From assembly GCF_011046535.1 (NCBI RefSeq), contig NZ_CP049257.1, positions 1,426,001-1,490,000 of the forward strand: a stretch of 64,000 nucleotides of DNA, written 5' to 3'. Both the position numbers and the translations under genes were made by a program. This DNA is from Nocardioides anomalus (GTDB lineage: Bacteria > Actinomycetota > Actinomycetes > Propionibacteriales > Nocardioidaceae). Under the pieces are notes generated by a model. The model searched no databases and was not told where the DNA came from. It saw only the letters and a list, made by a program, of their open reading frames with translations. Below, piece after piece: positions 10,246 through 20,641 of the stretch (the first letter of the stretch is position 1; every line of letters starts with the position of its first letter).

Positions 10246-10890
10246 TCAGAAGCCGAGGTCGGCCTCGCGCACCCTCGCCACGGCGTCGTCCGGCCCCTCG
10301 AGCTCTACCCGGGCGACCTCGGACCGGCCGGAGAAGAACAGGGCCAGCTCGACCGTCGGCCCACTCACCACCACCGGGTCGTCGCCGCGCCGCAGCGTCA
10401 CCGTCTCGGGCGGCAGGTCGTCGTACAGTGTGCGCGCGGCGACCACCGGGACCGGGAGCCGGCGGCTGCTCAGCCGGGCCGCGCCGCGGACCAGCGTCCA
10501 CAGCTGCTCGTCGTCCTCGGGCGGCAGGATCCGCGGCGCCCACGGGTCCTGGGCGCGGCGCAGGTCCTCGTGGTGCACGACGTACTCCACCGTGTTGACC
10601 AGCCGCTCCACGCCGGGCAGGCGGTACGGCGTCAGCCCGGGGTCGCGCAGCCGGGCCACCATCGCGTCGTACGGCGCACGCGCGGCGCGGTCCATCGCCC
10701 GCTCGGTCAGCCCCGACAGCGGCTTGACGGCGATGCCGACCGCGCCGAGGCCGGGCGCCTCGCGCACCAGCAGGTGCGCGATGAGGTCGCGGGCGGTCCA
10801 GGCGCCGCACAGCGTAGGGGCGTCGGGGCCGAGCGCGAGGGCGGTGTCGCACAGGGCGTGCCGCTCGCGGCGGTGGAAGGGCAGGGGCAC
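10246..10890 (-). CDS. TIGR03085-family protein (DinB/mycothiol maleylpyruvate isomerase-like fold)
   Basis: About 214 residues. The N-terminus, PFHRRERHALCDTALALGP followed by DAPTLCGAWTARDLIAHLLV, matches the TIGR03085 family, related to the mycothiol-dependent maleylpyruvate isomerase N-terminal domain and to DinB four-helix bundles. These domains usually bind a metal with three His; here H48 in IAHLL and the HHE of EYVVHHEDLRR are candidate ligands. Many relatives are mycothiol-dependent enzymes, but no substrate can be named. I prefer the GTG at 10890 because a TACCGT box lies seven bases upstream; an ATG at 10917 would add nine residues. It stands alone between two convergent or divergent neighbours. 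Confidence 0.8.
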   Translation of the reverse strand: MPLPFHRRERHALCDTALALGPDAPTLCGAWTARDLIAHLLVREAPGLGAVGIAVKPLSGLTERAMDRAARAPYDAMVARLRDPGLTPYRLPGVERLVNTVEYVVHHEDLRRAQDPWAPRILPPEDDEQLWTLVRGAARLSSRRLPVPVVAARTLYDDLPPETVTLRRGDDPVVVSGPTVELALFFSGRSEVARVELEGPDDAVARVREADLGF

Positions 10891-10897
10891 GTCTGCG

Positions 10898-10903
10898 ACG
10901 GTA
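10898..10903 (-). promoter_or_regulatory. -10 box (TACCGT) of the TIGR03085 gene, leaderless type
   Basis: TACCGT on the minus strand is seven bases before the GTG at 10890. It also falls inside the alternative longer reading frame that starts at 10917, which argues against that start. Confidence 0.45.
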
Positions 10904-10995
10904 ACCGGTTCGTGCACTGTCCCCGGTCGGGAATAGCCTGCCGGGACGGCCGGGTTGTGACCGGGTCAGGGTGCGGACGAGGAGAGCGTGGTCAG

Positions 10996-12831
10996 GTGAG
11001 CGAGACGGACGGGTCCTCGCGCGCGGCCACCACCGCCGAGGGCTTCGCGGTCCTGTGGGTCGCCATCAAGCGCGAGCCGTGGGTCTTCACGCTGTCGACC
11101 ATCGGCAGCGTGCTGTTCGGCCTGCTCACGGTGGCCGACGCGTGGGTCCTCGGCTGGTCGACCGACCACGTCCTGCTGCCGGCGTTCGACGACGGTGAGA
11201 TCGGCGCCGGGATGCTGCTCGCGGTCCTGGCCCTTTTCCTCGGCGTCGCGCTGCTGCGGGCCGTCGGCATCGTGGCCCGCCGGCTGGGCGCCGGCATCAT
11301 GCAGTACCGCATGCAGGCCCACTCCCGTCGCGCCGTGACCCGTCAATACCTGTCGCTGCCGATGGAGTGGCACCAGCGCCACCCGACCGGCGAGCTGCTG
11401 TCCAACGCCAACTCCGACGTCGAGGCCGCCTGGGGGCCGATCGCGCCGCTGCCGATGGCGGTCGGCACGGTGGCCATGATGGTCATCGCCGTCGGCCAGA
11501 TGTTCGCCGCCGACGTGGTGCTGGCCGTGGTCGGGCTGCTCGTCTTCCCGGCCGTCATCGTGGCCAACCTGGCCTACCAGCGGCTGGCCTCGCCGCTCAT
11601 GACCCGTGCGCAGGAGCTGCGCGCGGAGGTCAGCGAGATCGCGCACGAGTCCTTCGACGGCGCGATGGTCGTCAAGACCCTCGGCCGCGAGCACGAGGAG
11701 ACCGCGCGCTTCCAGGCCAAGGTCCGCGAGCTGCGCGACGTCAACGTCCGCGCCGGCCGGATCCGCGCGGCGTTCGACCCGACCCTGGCCGCGCTGCCCA
11801 ACATCGGCGTGCTCGTGGTCCTGGCCGTCGGCGTGAGCCGGGTGCTGAACGGCGGCACCGTGGCCGGCGACGTCATCACCGTCGCCTACCTGCTCACCAT
11901 CGTCAGCTTCCCGATCCGCTCCATCGGCTGGCTGCTGGGGGAGTTCCCCCGCAGCGTGGTCGGGTTCCGCCGGGTCAGCCGGGTCGTCGAGGCCACCGGC
12001 GAGATGCCGTACGGGGCGCAGCCGGCGCCCGAGCCGTCCGCGCGCGGCGCGCGCCTCGAGGTCCAGCACCTCGCCTACTCCTACGTGCCCGGCCAGCGGC
12101 TGCTCGACGACGTCGACTTCACCGTCGAGCCCGGCCGCACCGTCGCGGTCGTCGGGGCCACCGCGTCGGGCAAGAGCACCCTCACCGCGCTCCTGCTGCG
12201 CCTCGTCGACCCCGACCGCGGCCGGGTCCTGCTCGACGGCACCGATCTGCGCGACCTCGGGCGCGGGGAGCTGGCCGAGGTGGCTGCGGTGGTGCCGCAG
12301 ACCGCGTTCCTCTTCGACGACGACGTCCGCGGCAACGTCACGCTCGGTGCCGACGTCTCCGACGAGCAGGTGTGGGCGGCCCTGCGTGCGGCCCAGGCCG
12401 ACGGCTTCGTCGCGGCACTCGCGCACGGCCTGGACACCAAGCTGGGCGAGCGTGGCACGTCGCTCTCCGGCGGGCAGCGCCAGCGCATCTCGCTGGCCCG
12501 CGCGCTGGTGCGCCGGCCGCGGCTGCTCGTCCTCGACGACGCCACCAGCGCGGTGGACCCCGAGGTCGAGGCCCGCATCCTGGCCGCGCTGCGCGAGGGC
12601 GAGACCGACGCGACCCTGGTGGTCGTCGCCTACCGCAAGGCGACCATCGCGCTGGCCGACGAGGTCGTGCACCTCGAGGGCGGCCGGGTCGTCGACCGCG
12701 GCACGCACGCCGAGCTGCTGGCCCGCTCCTCGTCGTACGCCCGGCTGGTCAACGCCTACGAGGACGCCGACCACCCCGACGACGGGCCTGGAAGCCAGCC
12801 GCTCGACCAGCTGGCGGGGGAGCCGTCGTGA
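10996..12831 (+). CDS. ABC exporter half-transporter with degenerate ATP site (subunit A)
   Basis: 611-residue fused membrane/ATPase half-transporter of the type I exporter fold: about six membrane segments in residues 25-330 and an ATP-binding domain at 350-600. Walker A is GATASGKST and the signature is LSGGQRQR, both intact. The Walker B end reads LLVLDDATSAVD, with Asp instead of the catalytic Glu, and the H-loop reads VVAYRKAT, with Tyr instead of His. These losses mark the non-catalytic half of a heterodimeric exporter (compare TM287/288 and BmrCD). The partner follows at once, its GTG overlapping this TGA. A TAGCCT at 10935-10940 may be the promoter, and GGAGAG precedes the start. The substrate is unknown; drugs, lipids or peptides are possible. 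Confidence 0.92.
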   Translation: MSETDGSSRAATTAEGFAVLWVAIKREPWVFTLSTIGSVLFGLLTVADAWVLGWSTDHVLLPAFDDGEIGAGMLLAVLALFLGVALLRAVGIVARRLGAGIMQYRMQAHSRRAVTRQYLSLPMEWHQRHPTGELLSNANSDVEAAWGPIAPLPMAVGTVAMMVIAVGQMFAADVVLAVVGLLVFPAVIVANLAYQRLASPLMTRAQELRAEVSEIAHESFDGAMVVKTLGREHEETARFQAKVRELRDVNVRAGRIRAAFDPTLAALPNIGVLVVLAVGVSRVLNGGTVAGDVITVAYLLTIVSFPIRSIGWLLGEFPRSVVGFRRVSRVVEATGEMPYGAQPAPEPSARGARLEVQHLAYSYVPGQRLLDDVDFTVEPGRTVAVVGATASGKSTLTALLLRLVDPDRGRVLLDGTDLRDLGRGELAEVAAVVPQTAFLFDDDVRGNVTLGADVSDEQVWAALRAAQADGFVAALAHGLDTKLGERGTSLSGGQRQRISLARALVRRPRLLVLDDATSAVDPEVEARILAALREGETDATLVVVAYRKATIALADEVVHLEGGRVVDRGTHAELLARSSSYARLVNAYEDADHPDDGPGSQPLDQLAGEPS

Positions 12832-14618
12832 GCAGCGGCACCGTCTTCGACTCCGGCGAGGAGCTCCAGGCGATCGAGACGATCCGCCGCGGCGTCGCGG
12901 TGAGTCCCGAGCTCACCGAGGGCATCCGCGGCACGCTCGCGCTCGCGGTGGTGGCCTCGGTCGGCCAGATCGTCGTGCCCGTCGTGGTGCAGCAGACGAT
13001 CGACCACGGGCTCGGGGCCGACAGCGGCCCCGACGTCTCGTTCACCGTCTGGATGGGAGTGATCGCGGCCGTCGCCATCACCCTGACCAGCGTGGCGTCG
13101 TACCTCATGACGACCCGGCTCTTCACCACCTCCGAGCGCGGCCTGGCCACGCTGCGGGTCAAGGCCTTCCGCCACGTGCACGACCTGCCGCTGCTGACCC
13201 AGAGCACCGAGCGCCGCGGCGCCCTGGTCTCGCGTGTGACCAGCGACGTCGACCAGGTCAGCCAGTTCCTGGTCTTCGGGGGCCTGCTGTTCGTGGTCAG
13301 CGTGGGACAGGTGCTGGTCGCGACCGTGGTGATGGTCATCTACAGCTGGCAGCTGGCCCTGGTGGTGTGGGTGGCCTTCGCGCCGCTGTTCCTCTCCATC
13401 CGGTGGTTCCAGCGCAAGCTCTCCGCGGCGTACGGCGTGGTGCGGCAGTCGATGGGCGGCATGCTCGCCGCGATCTCCGAGCCGGTCGTGGGCGCCGCGG
13501 TGGTGCGCTCGTACGCCGTCGAGGACCGCACCCAGGCGCGCATCGACCACGCCATCGACGAGTTCAAGGCCGCCTCGACCATCGCCCAGCGCTACACGGT
13601 CATCTCGTTCTCGCTGGGCGGCGTCTCGGCCGGCCTGGCCAACGCCGGGGTCATCATCATCGGCGTCTGGCTCGGGTTCACCGGTGACCTGTCGGTCGGG
13701 ACGGTGCTGGCCTTCGCCTTCCTGGTGACCCTGTTCGTCGGGCCGGTGCAGATGGGCACCCAGATCCTCACCGACGCCCAGAACGCCATCGCCGGCTGGC
13801 GCCGCGTCATCGGCATCCTCGAGACCCCGGCCGACCTGGTCGACCCCGGCGCCGACGGCCAGACCCTGCCGCGCGGGCCCATCGACGTGCGCTTCGACGA
13901 CGTCTCCTTCGCCTACCCCGGCGGGCCGCTGGTCCTGCAGGACATCGACCTCGACATCGCCGCCGGTCGCCGGGTCGCCGTCGTCGGCGAGACCGGCTCG
14001 GGCAAGTCCACCGTGGCCAAGCTGCTGACCCGGCTCATGGACCCCTCGCGGGGCCGGGTGCTCCTCGACGGCGTCGACGTGCGCGACATCGCCGACGCCT
14101 CGCTGCGCCGCTCGGTGGTGCTGGTGCCGCAGGAGGGCTTCCTCTTCGACGACACCATCACCGCCAACGTCCGCTACGGCCGGCTCGACGCCACCGAGGA
14201 CGAGATCCGGGCCAGCGCCGAGGAGCTCGGGCTGGGCGACTGGCTGGCCGGCCTGCCCGGCGGCCTCGGCACCCGCGTCGGCCAGCGCGGCGAGTCGCTG
14301 TCCGCCGGTGAGCGCCAGCTCGTGGCCCTGCTGCGCGCCCACCTGGCCGACCCCGACCTGCTCGTCCTCGACGAGGCCACCAGCGCGGTCGACCCCCAGC
14401 TGGAGATGCGCATCGGCCGCGCCCTCGAGCGCCTCATGTCCGGGCGCACCTCGGTGACCATCGCCCACCGGCTCTCGACGGCCGAGGCCGCCGACGAGGT
14501 CGTCGTGGTCGACCACGGCCGCATCGTCCAGCGCGGCCCGCACGCCCAGCTGCTCCGCGATCGCGACGGCGTCTACGCCGGCCTGCACGCCTCCTGGGTG
14601 GCCCAGCAGGGTCGCTGA
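12828..14618 (+). CDS. ABC exporter half-transporter with canonical ATP site (subunit B)
   Basis: 596-residue half-transporter, membrane domain at about 40-330 and ATPase at 350-590. Its own nucleotide residues are complete: Walker [10 protein letters not shown], Walker [13 protein letters not shown] with the catalytic Glu, and H-loop TIAHRLST. Its signature is changed to LSAGERQ. In a heterodimer with the upstream protein, the good Walker residues here meet the LSGGQ of subunit A (consensus site), while the weak Walker residues of subunit A meet this LSAGE (degenerate site). The four-base stop/start overlap supports equal production of the two chains. Nothing in the window names the substrate. 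Confidence 0.93.
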   Translation: MSSGTVFDSGEELQAIETIRRGVAVSPELTEGIRGTLALAVVASVGQIVVPVVVQQTIDHGLGADSGPDVSFTVWMGVIAAVAITLTSVASYLMTTRLFTTSERGLATLRVKAFRHVHDLPLLTQSTERRGALVSRVTSDVDQVSQFLVFGGLLFVVSVGQVLVATVVMVIYSWQLALVVWVAFAPLFLSIRWFQRKLSAAYGVVRQSMGGMLAAISEPVVGAAVVRSYAVEDRTQARIDHAIDEFKAASTIAQRYTVISFSLGGVSAGLANAGVIIIGVWLGFTGDLSVGTVLAFAFLVTLFVGPVQMGTQILTDAQNAIAGWRRVIGILETPADLVDPGADGQTLPRGPIDVRFDDVSFAYPGGPLVLQDIDLDIAAGRRVAVVGETGSGKSTVAKLLTRLMDPSRGRVLLDGVDVRDIADASLRRSVVLVPQEGFLFDDTITANVRYGRLDATEDEIRASAEELGLGDWLAGLPGGLGTRVGQRGESLSAGERQLVALLRAHLADPDLLVLDEATSAVDPQLEMRIGRALERLMSGRTSVTIAHRLSTAEAADEVVVVDHGRIVQRGPHAQLLRDRDGVYAGLHASWVAQQGR

Positions 14619-14714
14619 CCTGCGTGGACTTCTCCACGGCCCGTACACGGGACGGCCGACGGCTGCCCCGCGGGCTGCACAGCTGGGCCACAGTTGGGTC
14701 CGGGCCGGTCTGAA

Positions 14715-14730
14715 CCACCCGATCGGGTGG
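14715..14730. promoter_or_regulatory. Perfect 16-bp palindrome upstream of the receiver gene
   Basis: CCACCCGATCGGGTGG is its own reverse complement and lies 53 bases before the ATG at 14783. Its size and dyad symmetry fit the operator of a dimeric regulator; a tight hairpin without a loop would be a poor terminator. No regulator can be assigned. Confidence 0.5.
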
Positions 14731-14782
14731 CACCGTGACTGGGGTCGGCCCACGTGGGGCGGCCGGCAGCCGGGAGGCGACC

Positions 14783-15175
14783 ATGCTCAGCACCGCCCAG
14801 GACCAGCGCGGGGACGAGGTGCGCGTCGTCGTCATCGACGACACCAGCGACATCCGCCTCCTCCTCACCACCGTCCTCACCCGCAGCGGCATGCAGGTCG
14901 TCGGCGAGGCCGGCGACGGCCGCGCCGGCGTCGACCTGGTCCGCGCCGAGCGCCCCGACGTCGTCCTGCTCGACCTGGCCATGCCGGTCATGGACGGCGT
15001 GGAGGCCCTCCCGCTCATCCGCGCGCTCGTCCCCGACGCCCAGATCATCGTCCTGTCCGCCTTCAACGGCGCGGTCAGCGACCAGGTCCTGCAGTCCGGC
15101 GCCGACGGCTACCTGGTCAAGGGCACCCCGCTCAAGAACATCGTGGCCTACGTCGAGGAACGCCTCGCGGGCTGA
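14783..15175 (+). CDS. Single-domain response regulator
   Basis: 130-residue stand-alone CheY-like receiver without an output domain. The acidic pair is in [14 protein letters not shown], the phospho-acceptor is D64 in [12 protein letters not shown], and the conserved Lys is in [10 protein letters not shown]. The ATG is chosen because GGGAGG lies at 14773-14777; a GTG at 14735 would overlap the upstream leader. Lacking an output domain, it could act by protein contact, as a phosphate sink or by binding a partner regulator. No histidine kinase is nearby. A 16-bp palindrome lies upstream. Confidence 0.9.
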   Translation: MLSTAQDQRGDEVRVVVIDDTSDIRLLLTTVLTRSGMQVVGEAGDGRAGVDLVRAERPDVVLLDLAMPVMDGVEALPLIRALVPDAQIIVLSAFNGAVSDQVLQSGADGYLVKGTPLKNIVAYVEERLAG

Positions 15176-15192
15176 CCCGGCACAATGGCTCA

Positions 15193-15540
15193 GTGACTGA
15201 GCTCGCTCCGGACATCGCCGCGCGGCTGAAGCGGACCGCGGACGGGCTGGTGCCGGCGATCGTGCAGCAGGCCGGCTCGGGCGAGGTGCTGATGCTGGGC
15301 TGGATGGACGACGAGGCCCTGGCGCGGACGCTCACGACCGGGCGGGCGACGTACTGGAGCCGCAGCCGCCAGGAGTACTGGGTCAAGGGCGAGACCTCCG
15401 GCCACCGCCAGTGGGTCAGGGGCGTGCGGCTCGACTGCGACGGCGACACCCTGCTGGTGACCGTCGACCAGGAGGGCGCGGCCTGCCACACCGGCGACCG
15501 GACCTGCTTCGACGCGGACGTCCTGCTCGCCGATGGCTGA
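15193..15540 (+). CDS. hisI: Phosphoribosyl-AMP cyclohydrolase
   Basis: Opens the purine ring of PR-AMP to give ProFAR in histidine synthesis; a zinc- and magnesium-dependent cytoplasmic enzyme. The 115-residue protein is the monofunctional form, without the HisE pyrophosphohydrolase domain. Signatures are [44 protein letters not shown] and the zinc Cys residues in [11 protein letters not shown]. The GTG start lies just after a short out-of-frame ATG. It is separated from hisF by about 9 kb of inserted genes and overlaps the next gene by eight bases, exactly where trpE would be expected in related genomes. Confidence 0.95.
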   Translation: MTELAPDIAARLKRTADGLVPAIVQQAGSGEVLMLGWMDDEALARTLTTGRATYWSRSRQEYWVKGETSGHRQWVRGVRLDCDGDTLLVTVDQEGAACHTGDRTCFDADVLLADG

Positions 15541-16078
15541 GCGCCGCACCTTCGGCCCGGTGGTCCTGGCCGGGCTGGCCGGGGCGGGGCTGGCGGCGGT
15601 CGCGGGCAACGAGGCCTGGGCCCGGGCGTCCGGCTGCGACGTGCCCGTGGGCGGGTCCGCGGACTCGCCCGGGACGACCGCGGTGGCGCTGGCCCTGCTG
15701 GCGGCGTGGGGCGTGCTGCTCGTCACCCGGGGGCGGGTACGCCGCGCGGTGTCGTTCCTCGTCGCCGTGCTGGCCGTGGGGCTCGCGCCGACGGTGGTGC
15801 TGGGGCTGCAGACGGCGCGCGACGCCTTCGACGAGGACCCGACGGCCGGGTGCGGGAGCGTCGGGACCACGGGCTGGTTCTGGGTGGCGGCGGTCGCGGC
15901 CGTCCTGGCCCTGGCCGCGGGTGTGGCCGCGGCGGTGCTGACGCCGCGCTGGCCCGAGATGGGCCGGCGCTACGACGCGCCCGCGGACCAGCCGGTCGCG
16001 GCGGCCACGCCCCCGGAGGAGCGGGAGAACCTCGACCTCTGGAAGGACATGGACCAGGGCCGCGACCCGACCGCGTGA
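15533..16078 (+). CDS. TIGR02234 tryptophan-operon-associated membrane protein
   Basis: 181 residues with four hydrophobic segments (about residues 9-25, 48-65, 71-90 and 115-137) and a short cytoplasmic tail. The tail holds the family marks [13 protein letters not shown] and [12 protein letters not shown]. This family is found almost only beside actinobacterial trp genes, and its function is unknown. The ATG lies inside the end of hisI (eight-base overlap), so the two are probably translated together. In mycobacteria and Streptomyces the same gene follows trpE, which is missing here. Confidence 0.88.
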   Translation: MAERRTFGPVVLAGLAGAGLAAVAGNEAWARASGCDVPVGGSADSPGTTAVALALLAAWGVLLVTRGRVRRAVSFLVAVLAVGLAPTVVLGLQTARDAFDEDPTAGCGSVGTTGWFWVAAVAAVLALAAGVAAAVLTPRWPEMGRRYDAPADQPVAAATPPEERENLDLWKDMDQGRDPTA

Positions 16079-16086
16079 GCCCCCAC

Positions 16087-16092
16087 TAGACT
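16087..16092 (+). promoter_or_regulatory. -10 box (TAGACT) of the HGxxPAAW gene, leaderless type
   Basis: TAGACT is followed by seven bases and the ATG at 16100. It lies nine bases after the stop of the TIGR02234 gene, so a new transcript could start here inside the cluster. Confidence 0.5.
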
Positions 16093-16099
16093 TCCCCGC

Positions 16100-16294
16100 A
16101 TGTCAGCGCACCACGGGAACACCCCGGCCGCCTGGACCGCCGTCGTGTTGGCCCTCCTGGGCTTCACCGTGGGCGGGGTCGGGCTGATGCTCGACCCGGT
16201 CAGCTACGTGATCTTCTACGTCGGGGTCGGCATCGTCGTGGCCGCCGGCGTCGTCTTCGTGGTGATGGATCGCCTCGGGATGGGCGACCACTGA
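16100..16294 (+). CDS. HGxxPAAW family small membrane protein
   Basis: 64 residues with the family-defining HGNTPAAW near the N-terminus and two membrane segments, WTAVVLALLGFTVGGVGLML and VIFYVGVGIVVAAGVVFVVM. The family occurs in actinobacteria next to trp genes, and its role is unknown. The ATG follows a TAGACT box by seven bases, suggesting leaderless translation. The next gene starts 25 bases after the stop. Confidence 0.88.
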   Translation: MSAHHGNTPAAWTAVVLALLGFTVGGVGLMLDPVSYVIFYVGVGIVVAAGVVFVVMDRLGMGDH

Positions 16295-16319
16295 CCCCAC
16301 CGGGTCAGCAGGCACAGCG

Positions 16320-16757
16320 GTGACCACGCTCGACGCCCGACCCGCGCCGGCCCAGGAGACCCGGGCCCGGCGGATGGTCGTGCCGCTGGCCACCATCGGC
16401 GGGCTCACCGCCGCGACCGTCGCGCTGCACTTCCGCGACCCGCACACCAGCGGCAGCTGGGGCTTCTGCCCGAGCGCCGCGCTGGGCTTCTGGTGCCCCG
16501 GGTGCGGAGGCCTGCGGGCGGTCAACGACCTCACCAACGGCGACGTCGGGGCGGCGCTGTCCAGCAACGTCGTGGTGACCTCGCTGATCCCGGTCGCCGT
16601 GGGGCTGCTCGCCCTCTGGGCCTTCACCAGCTGGCGGGGCACGCGGCTGTCGCTGCCGTGGGCGAGGGTGAGGCCCCTCGTGTGGGCGCTGGTCACGGTC
16701 CTGGTGATCTTCACCGTGATGCGCAACACCGGCCCAGGGGCCTGGTTGGCGCCCTGA
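16320..16757 (+). CDS. DUF2752 family membrane protein
   Basis: 145 residues starting at GTG. The hallmark FWCPGCGGLRAVNDLTNGD identifies DUF2752, in which two Cys (CPGC) sit at the end of a membrane segment and could bind a metal or form a disulfide. Three hydrophobic segments are visible (about 24-40, 75-97 and 115-132). The function is not known. It belongs to the same group of small membrane genes between hisI and trpC and converges with the DUF4190 gene 18 bases away. Confidence 0.87.
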   Translation: MTTLDARPAPAQETRARRMVVPLATIGGLTAATVALHFRDPHTSGSWGFCPSAALGFWCPGCGGLRAVNDLTNGDVGAALSSNVVVTSLIPVAVGLLALWAFTSWRGTRLSLPWARVRPLVWALVTVLVIFTVMRNTGPGAWLAP

Positions 16758-16775
16758 GCCGGTGTCGGTGGCAGG

Positions 16776-17105
16776 TCAGTTGCTGTTGAACTCGAAGTCG
16801 TAGATCCCGTTCCCGGACAGCGCCAGGATCAGGTTGATCACGCTCCACACGACCGCGATCACGCCGAGGACCAGGCCGGCGGTGGCCAGGCCGTTGCCGC
16901 CCTGTCCGCGCGCCGGGATCTCCTTCTTGGCCATGTTGGCCAGGATGATCGCCGGGATGCCGGCGATGAAGCCGCAGCACAGCAGGCCGACGATGCCGAG
17001 CACCAGCGACCAGATCGCCTTCTTGTTGGTGCCGGCGGGCACGGCGCCGGGCACGGGCGCGCCGTACTGGGGCGGGGGCGGCGGGGGAGGGTTGTCGTAG
17101 CTCAA
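16776..17105 (-). CDS. DUF4190 domain membrane protein
   Basis: 109 residues: a Pro-rich cytoplasmic N-terminus (a run of seven Pro after SYDN), then two membrane segments, AIWSLVLGIVGLLCCGFIAG and ATAGLVLGVIAVVWSVINLI, in the usual DUF4190 arrangement with KKEIPARGQGG between them. The start is TTG at 17103-17105, supported by AAGGAG eight bases upstream; TTG starts are rare in this window. A TAGGGT box at 17145-17150 fits a leadered transcript. It is divergent from trpC. The function is unknown. Confidence 0.85.
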   Translation of the reverse strand: MSYDNPPPPPPPQYGAPVPGAVPAGTNKKAIWSLVLGIVGLLCCGFIAGIPAIILANMAKKEIPARGQGGNGLATAGLVLGVIAVVWSVINLILALSGNGIYDFEFNSN

Positions 17106-17144
17106 CGGGAGCTCCTTCGCAGAGAGGCCGAGTTCGTCTCGGGG

Positions 17145-17150
17145 ACCCTA
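17145..17150 (-). promoter_or_regulatory. -10 box (TAGGGT) of the DUF4190 gene
   Basis: TAGGGT on the minus strand lies 39 bases before the TTG start, giving a leader of about 30 bases with an AAGGAG ribosome binding site. No clear opposite -10 for trpC was found in this 114-bp divergent region; a GAGACT at 17181-17186 is only a weak candidate. Confidence 0.4.
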
Positions 17151-17219
17151 CCGCCGGGGGGCCGCCCTAAACGTGGGTGAGAGACTGGGGGACGCCTGTC
17201 CACACCAGAGGAGTCCCGC

Positions 17220-17998
17220 ATGTCCGTGCTCGACGACATCGTCGCCGGCGTGCGCGAGGACCTCGGACCGCGGCGTGCCGCGGTCAGCGAGGCCGACCTC
17301 CGGGCGGCGCTGGCCGACGTGGACCCGCCGCGCGACCCCATGCCGGCGTTCCGCGCCGAGGGCTCGAGCGTCATCGCCGAGGTCAAGCGGCGCAGCCCCA
17401 GCAAGGGCGACCTCGCCGACATCGCGGACCCGGCCGCCCTGGCCCGGCAGTACGCCGCCGGCGGGGCCGCCGCGATCAGCGTGCTCACCGAGCAGCGCCG
17501 CTTCGGGGGCAGCCTCGCCGACCTGCGCGCCGTGCGCGCGGCCGTGGACACCCCGCTGCTGCGCAAGGACTTCGTGGTCGAGCCCTACCAGGTGCTCGAG
17601 GCCCGGGCCGCCGGCGCCGACCTGGTCCTGCTCATCGTGGCCGCCCTGGACGACGACGCGCTGAGGAGCCTGCACGACCAGGCCCGCGAGCTGGGGCTGA
17701 CCGTGCTGGTCGAGGTCCACGACGAGGCCGAGACCGAGCGGGCCGTCGCGCTCGGCGCCGAGCTGGTGGGCGTCAACGCCCGCGACCTCAAGACCCTCGC
17801 GGTCGACCAGGACGCCTTCGGCCGGCTCGCTCCGCAGATCCCCGACGACCGGGTCAAGGTGGCCGAGTCGGGCATCTTCGGACCCGTGGACGTCAAGCGC
17901 CACGTCGCCGAGGGTGCACGCGCGGTCCTCGTGGGCGAGGCGCTGGTCAAGGACGGCGACCCCGAGGCCGCGGTCCGTGCGATGACAGGAGTGCAGGC

Positions 17999-18002
<4 letters not shown>
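17220..18002 (+). CDS. trpC: Indole-3-glycerol-phosphate synthase
   Basis: Closes the indole ring from CdRP in tryptophan synthesis. The 260-residue monofunctional barrel shows [18 protein letters not shown] (catalytic Lys and Glu), [51 protein letters not shown] and VAESGIF. It carries no fused TrpF domain. AGGAG lies at 17209-17213, six bases before the ATG. It is the first gene of trpC-trpB-trpA and is divergent from the DUF4190 gene. No leader peptide with Trp codons was found ahead of it. Confidence 0.96.
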
Positions 18003-19248
<1,246 letters not shown>

Positions 19249-19252
<4 letters not shown>

Positions 19253-20046
19253 GCACCACCGAGGCCTTCGCGAAGGCCCGCGCCGAGGACCGTGCGGTCC
19301 TGCTCGGCTACCTCCCGGCGGGCTTCCCCGACGTGGCCGGCGGCGTCGAGGCGCTCACGGCCATGGTCGAGGCCGGTTGTGACGCCATCGAGGTCGGGTT
19401 GCCCTACAGCGACCCGGTGATGGACGGCCCCACCGTGCAGGCCGCCGCCCAGCAGGCCCTGGAGCGCGGCTTCCGGGTCCGCGACGTGTTCACCACCGTG
19501 GAGGCGGTCGCCGCGACCGGCGTGCCCACCGTGGTCATGACCTACTGGAACCCCGTCGAGCGCTACGGCGTGGACCGCTTCGCGCGCGACCTCGCCGCCG
19601 CCGGGGGATCGGGTCTCATCACCCCCGACCTGACGCCCGACGCCGACCCGCTCTGGCCGGCCGCCGCGGACGCTCACGACCTCGACAAGGTCTACCTCGT
19701 CGCGCCGTCCTCGACCGAGGAGCGGATCGCCATGACCACGGCCGCCTGCCGCGGCTTCGTCTACGCCACTGCGGTCATGGGCGTCACCGGCGCCCGGTCG
19801 ACGACCAGCGACCTGGCCGAGCCGCTGGTGCGGCGCACCAAGCAGGCCACCGACCTGCCGGTCGGCGTCGGGCTGGGGGTCAGCAACGGCGACCAGGCGG
19901 CCGAGATCGCGGCGTACGCCGACGCGGTGATCGTCGGCTCGGCCTTCGTGCGCACCCTGCTCGACCACCCCGACGACCGCGCGGCCGGGCTGCGCGCGCT
20001 GCGCGACCTCACCGAGGACCTCGCCGCCGGTGTCCGGCGTGGTTAG
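19249..20046 (+). CDS. trpA: Tryptophan synthase alpha subunit
   Basis: Cleaves indole-3-glycerol phosphate to indole and glyceraldehyde 3-phosphate; the indole is channelled to TrpB. The 265-residue barrel has the catalytic pair E48 in [11 protein letters not shown] and D59 in VMDGPTVQ, followed by [11 protein letters not shown] and VGLGVSN. The GTG start overlaps the trpB stop by four bases, and the gene overlaps the SCO1-like gene by 17 bases at its 3' end. Everything expected for a functional TrpA is present. Confidence 0.96.
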
Positions 20047-20641
20047 GAGGGTCCTCGCCCCGGTCCTGCTAGCTCTGCTCCTCCTGCTCGGTGCGTGCGG
20101 CGGCGACGACGTCCAGGCCGGCGAGCTGCACGGCAGCGTGCTCGACCCGCCCTTCGACGTGGCCGGCGACGAGCTGCAGACGACCGACGGCACGCCGTAC
20201 TCCCTGACCAAGGACACCGACAAGCGGCTCACGCTGCTCTTCTTCGGCTACACCCGCTGTGACGACGTGTGCCCGGCGGTGATGGCCAACCTGGCCTCGG
20301 CGATGACGCGGCTCAGCGACTCCGACCGCAAGCAGGTCGACGTGGTCTTCGCGACCACCGACCCGGCCTACGACACCCCTCAGGTCATCCGGCAGTACGT
20401 CGACCGCTACGACCAGAGCTTCATCGGCGTCACGGGCTCGCTGGAGCAGCTCGAGGACGTCGCGGGCTCGGTCGCGGCCGCGCTGGGGACCAAGCAGCCC
20501 GACGGCAGCTACCAGTCCGACGCGCACACCACCCAGGTCACGGGGATCGACAGCGACGACCAGGCCCCGATCTACTGGGGTGCGACCACGTCCTCGGCGC
20601 AGTTCGCCCAGGACATCCACACCCTCCTGGGGAAGCCGTGA
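20030..20641 (+). CDS. SCO1/SenC-type copper chaperone lipoprotein
   Basis: 203-residue lipoprotein: signal peptide with lipobox LLGAC (Cys at about residue 24), then a thioredoxin-like SCO1 domain. Copper ligands are visible: C77 and C81 in TRCDDVCPAV and H166 in SDAHTTQV. Family members deliver copper to the CuA site of cytochrome c oxidase or act as thiol reductants at the outer membrane face. The start is a GTG inside trpA; a second GTG nine bases later (20039) is equally possible. Its placement directly before lgt, which makes lipoproteins, is a fitting but not necessarily functional link. Confidence 0.9.
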   Translation: MSGVVRRVLAPVLLALLLLLGACGGDDVQAGELHGSVLDPPFDVAGDELQTTDGTPYSLTKDTDKRLTLLFFGYTRCDDVCPAVMANLASAMTRLSDSDRKQVDVVFATTDPAYDTPQVIRQYVDRYDQSFIGVTGSLEQLEDVAGSVAAALGTKQPDGSYQSDAHTTQVTGIDSDDQAPIYWGATTSSAQFAQDIHTLLGKP

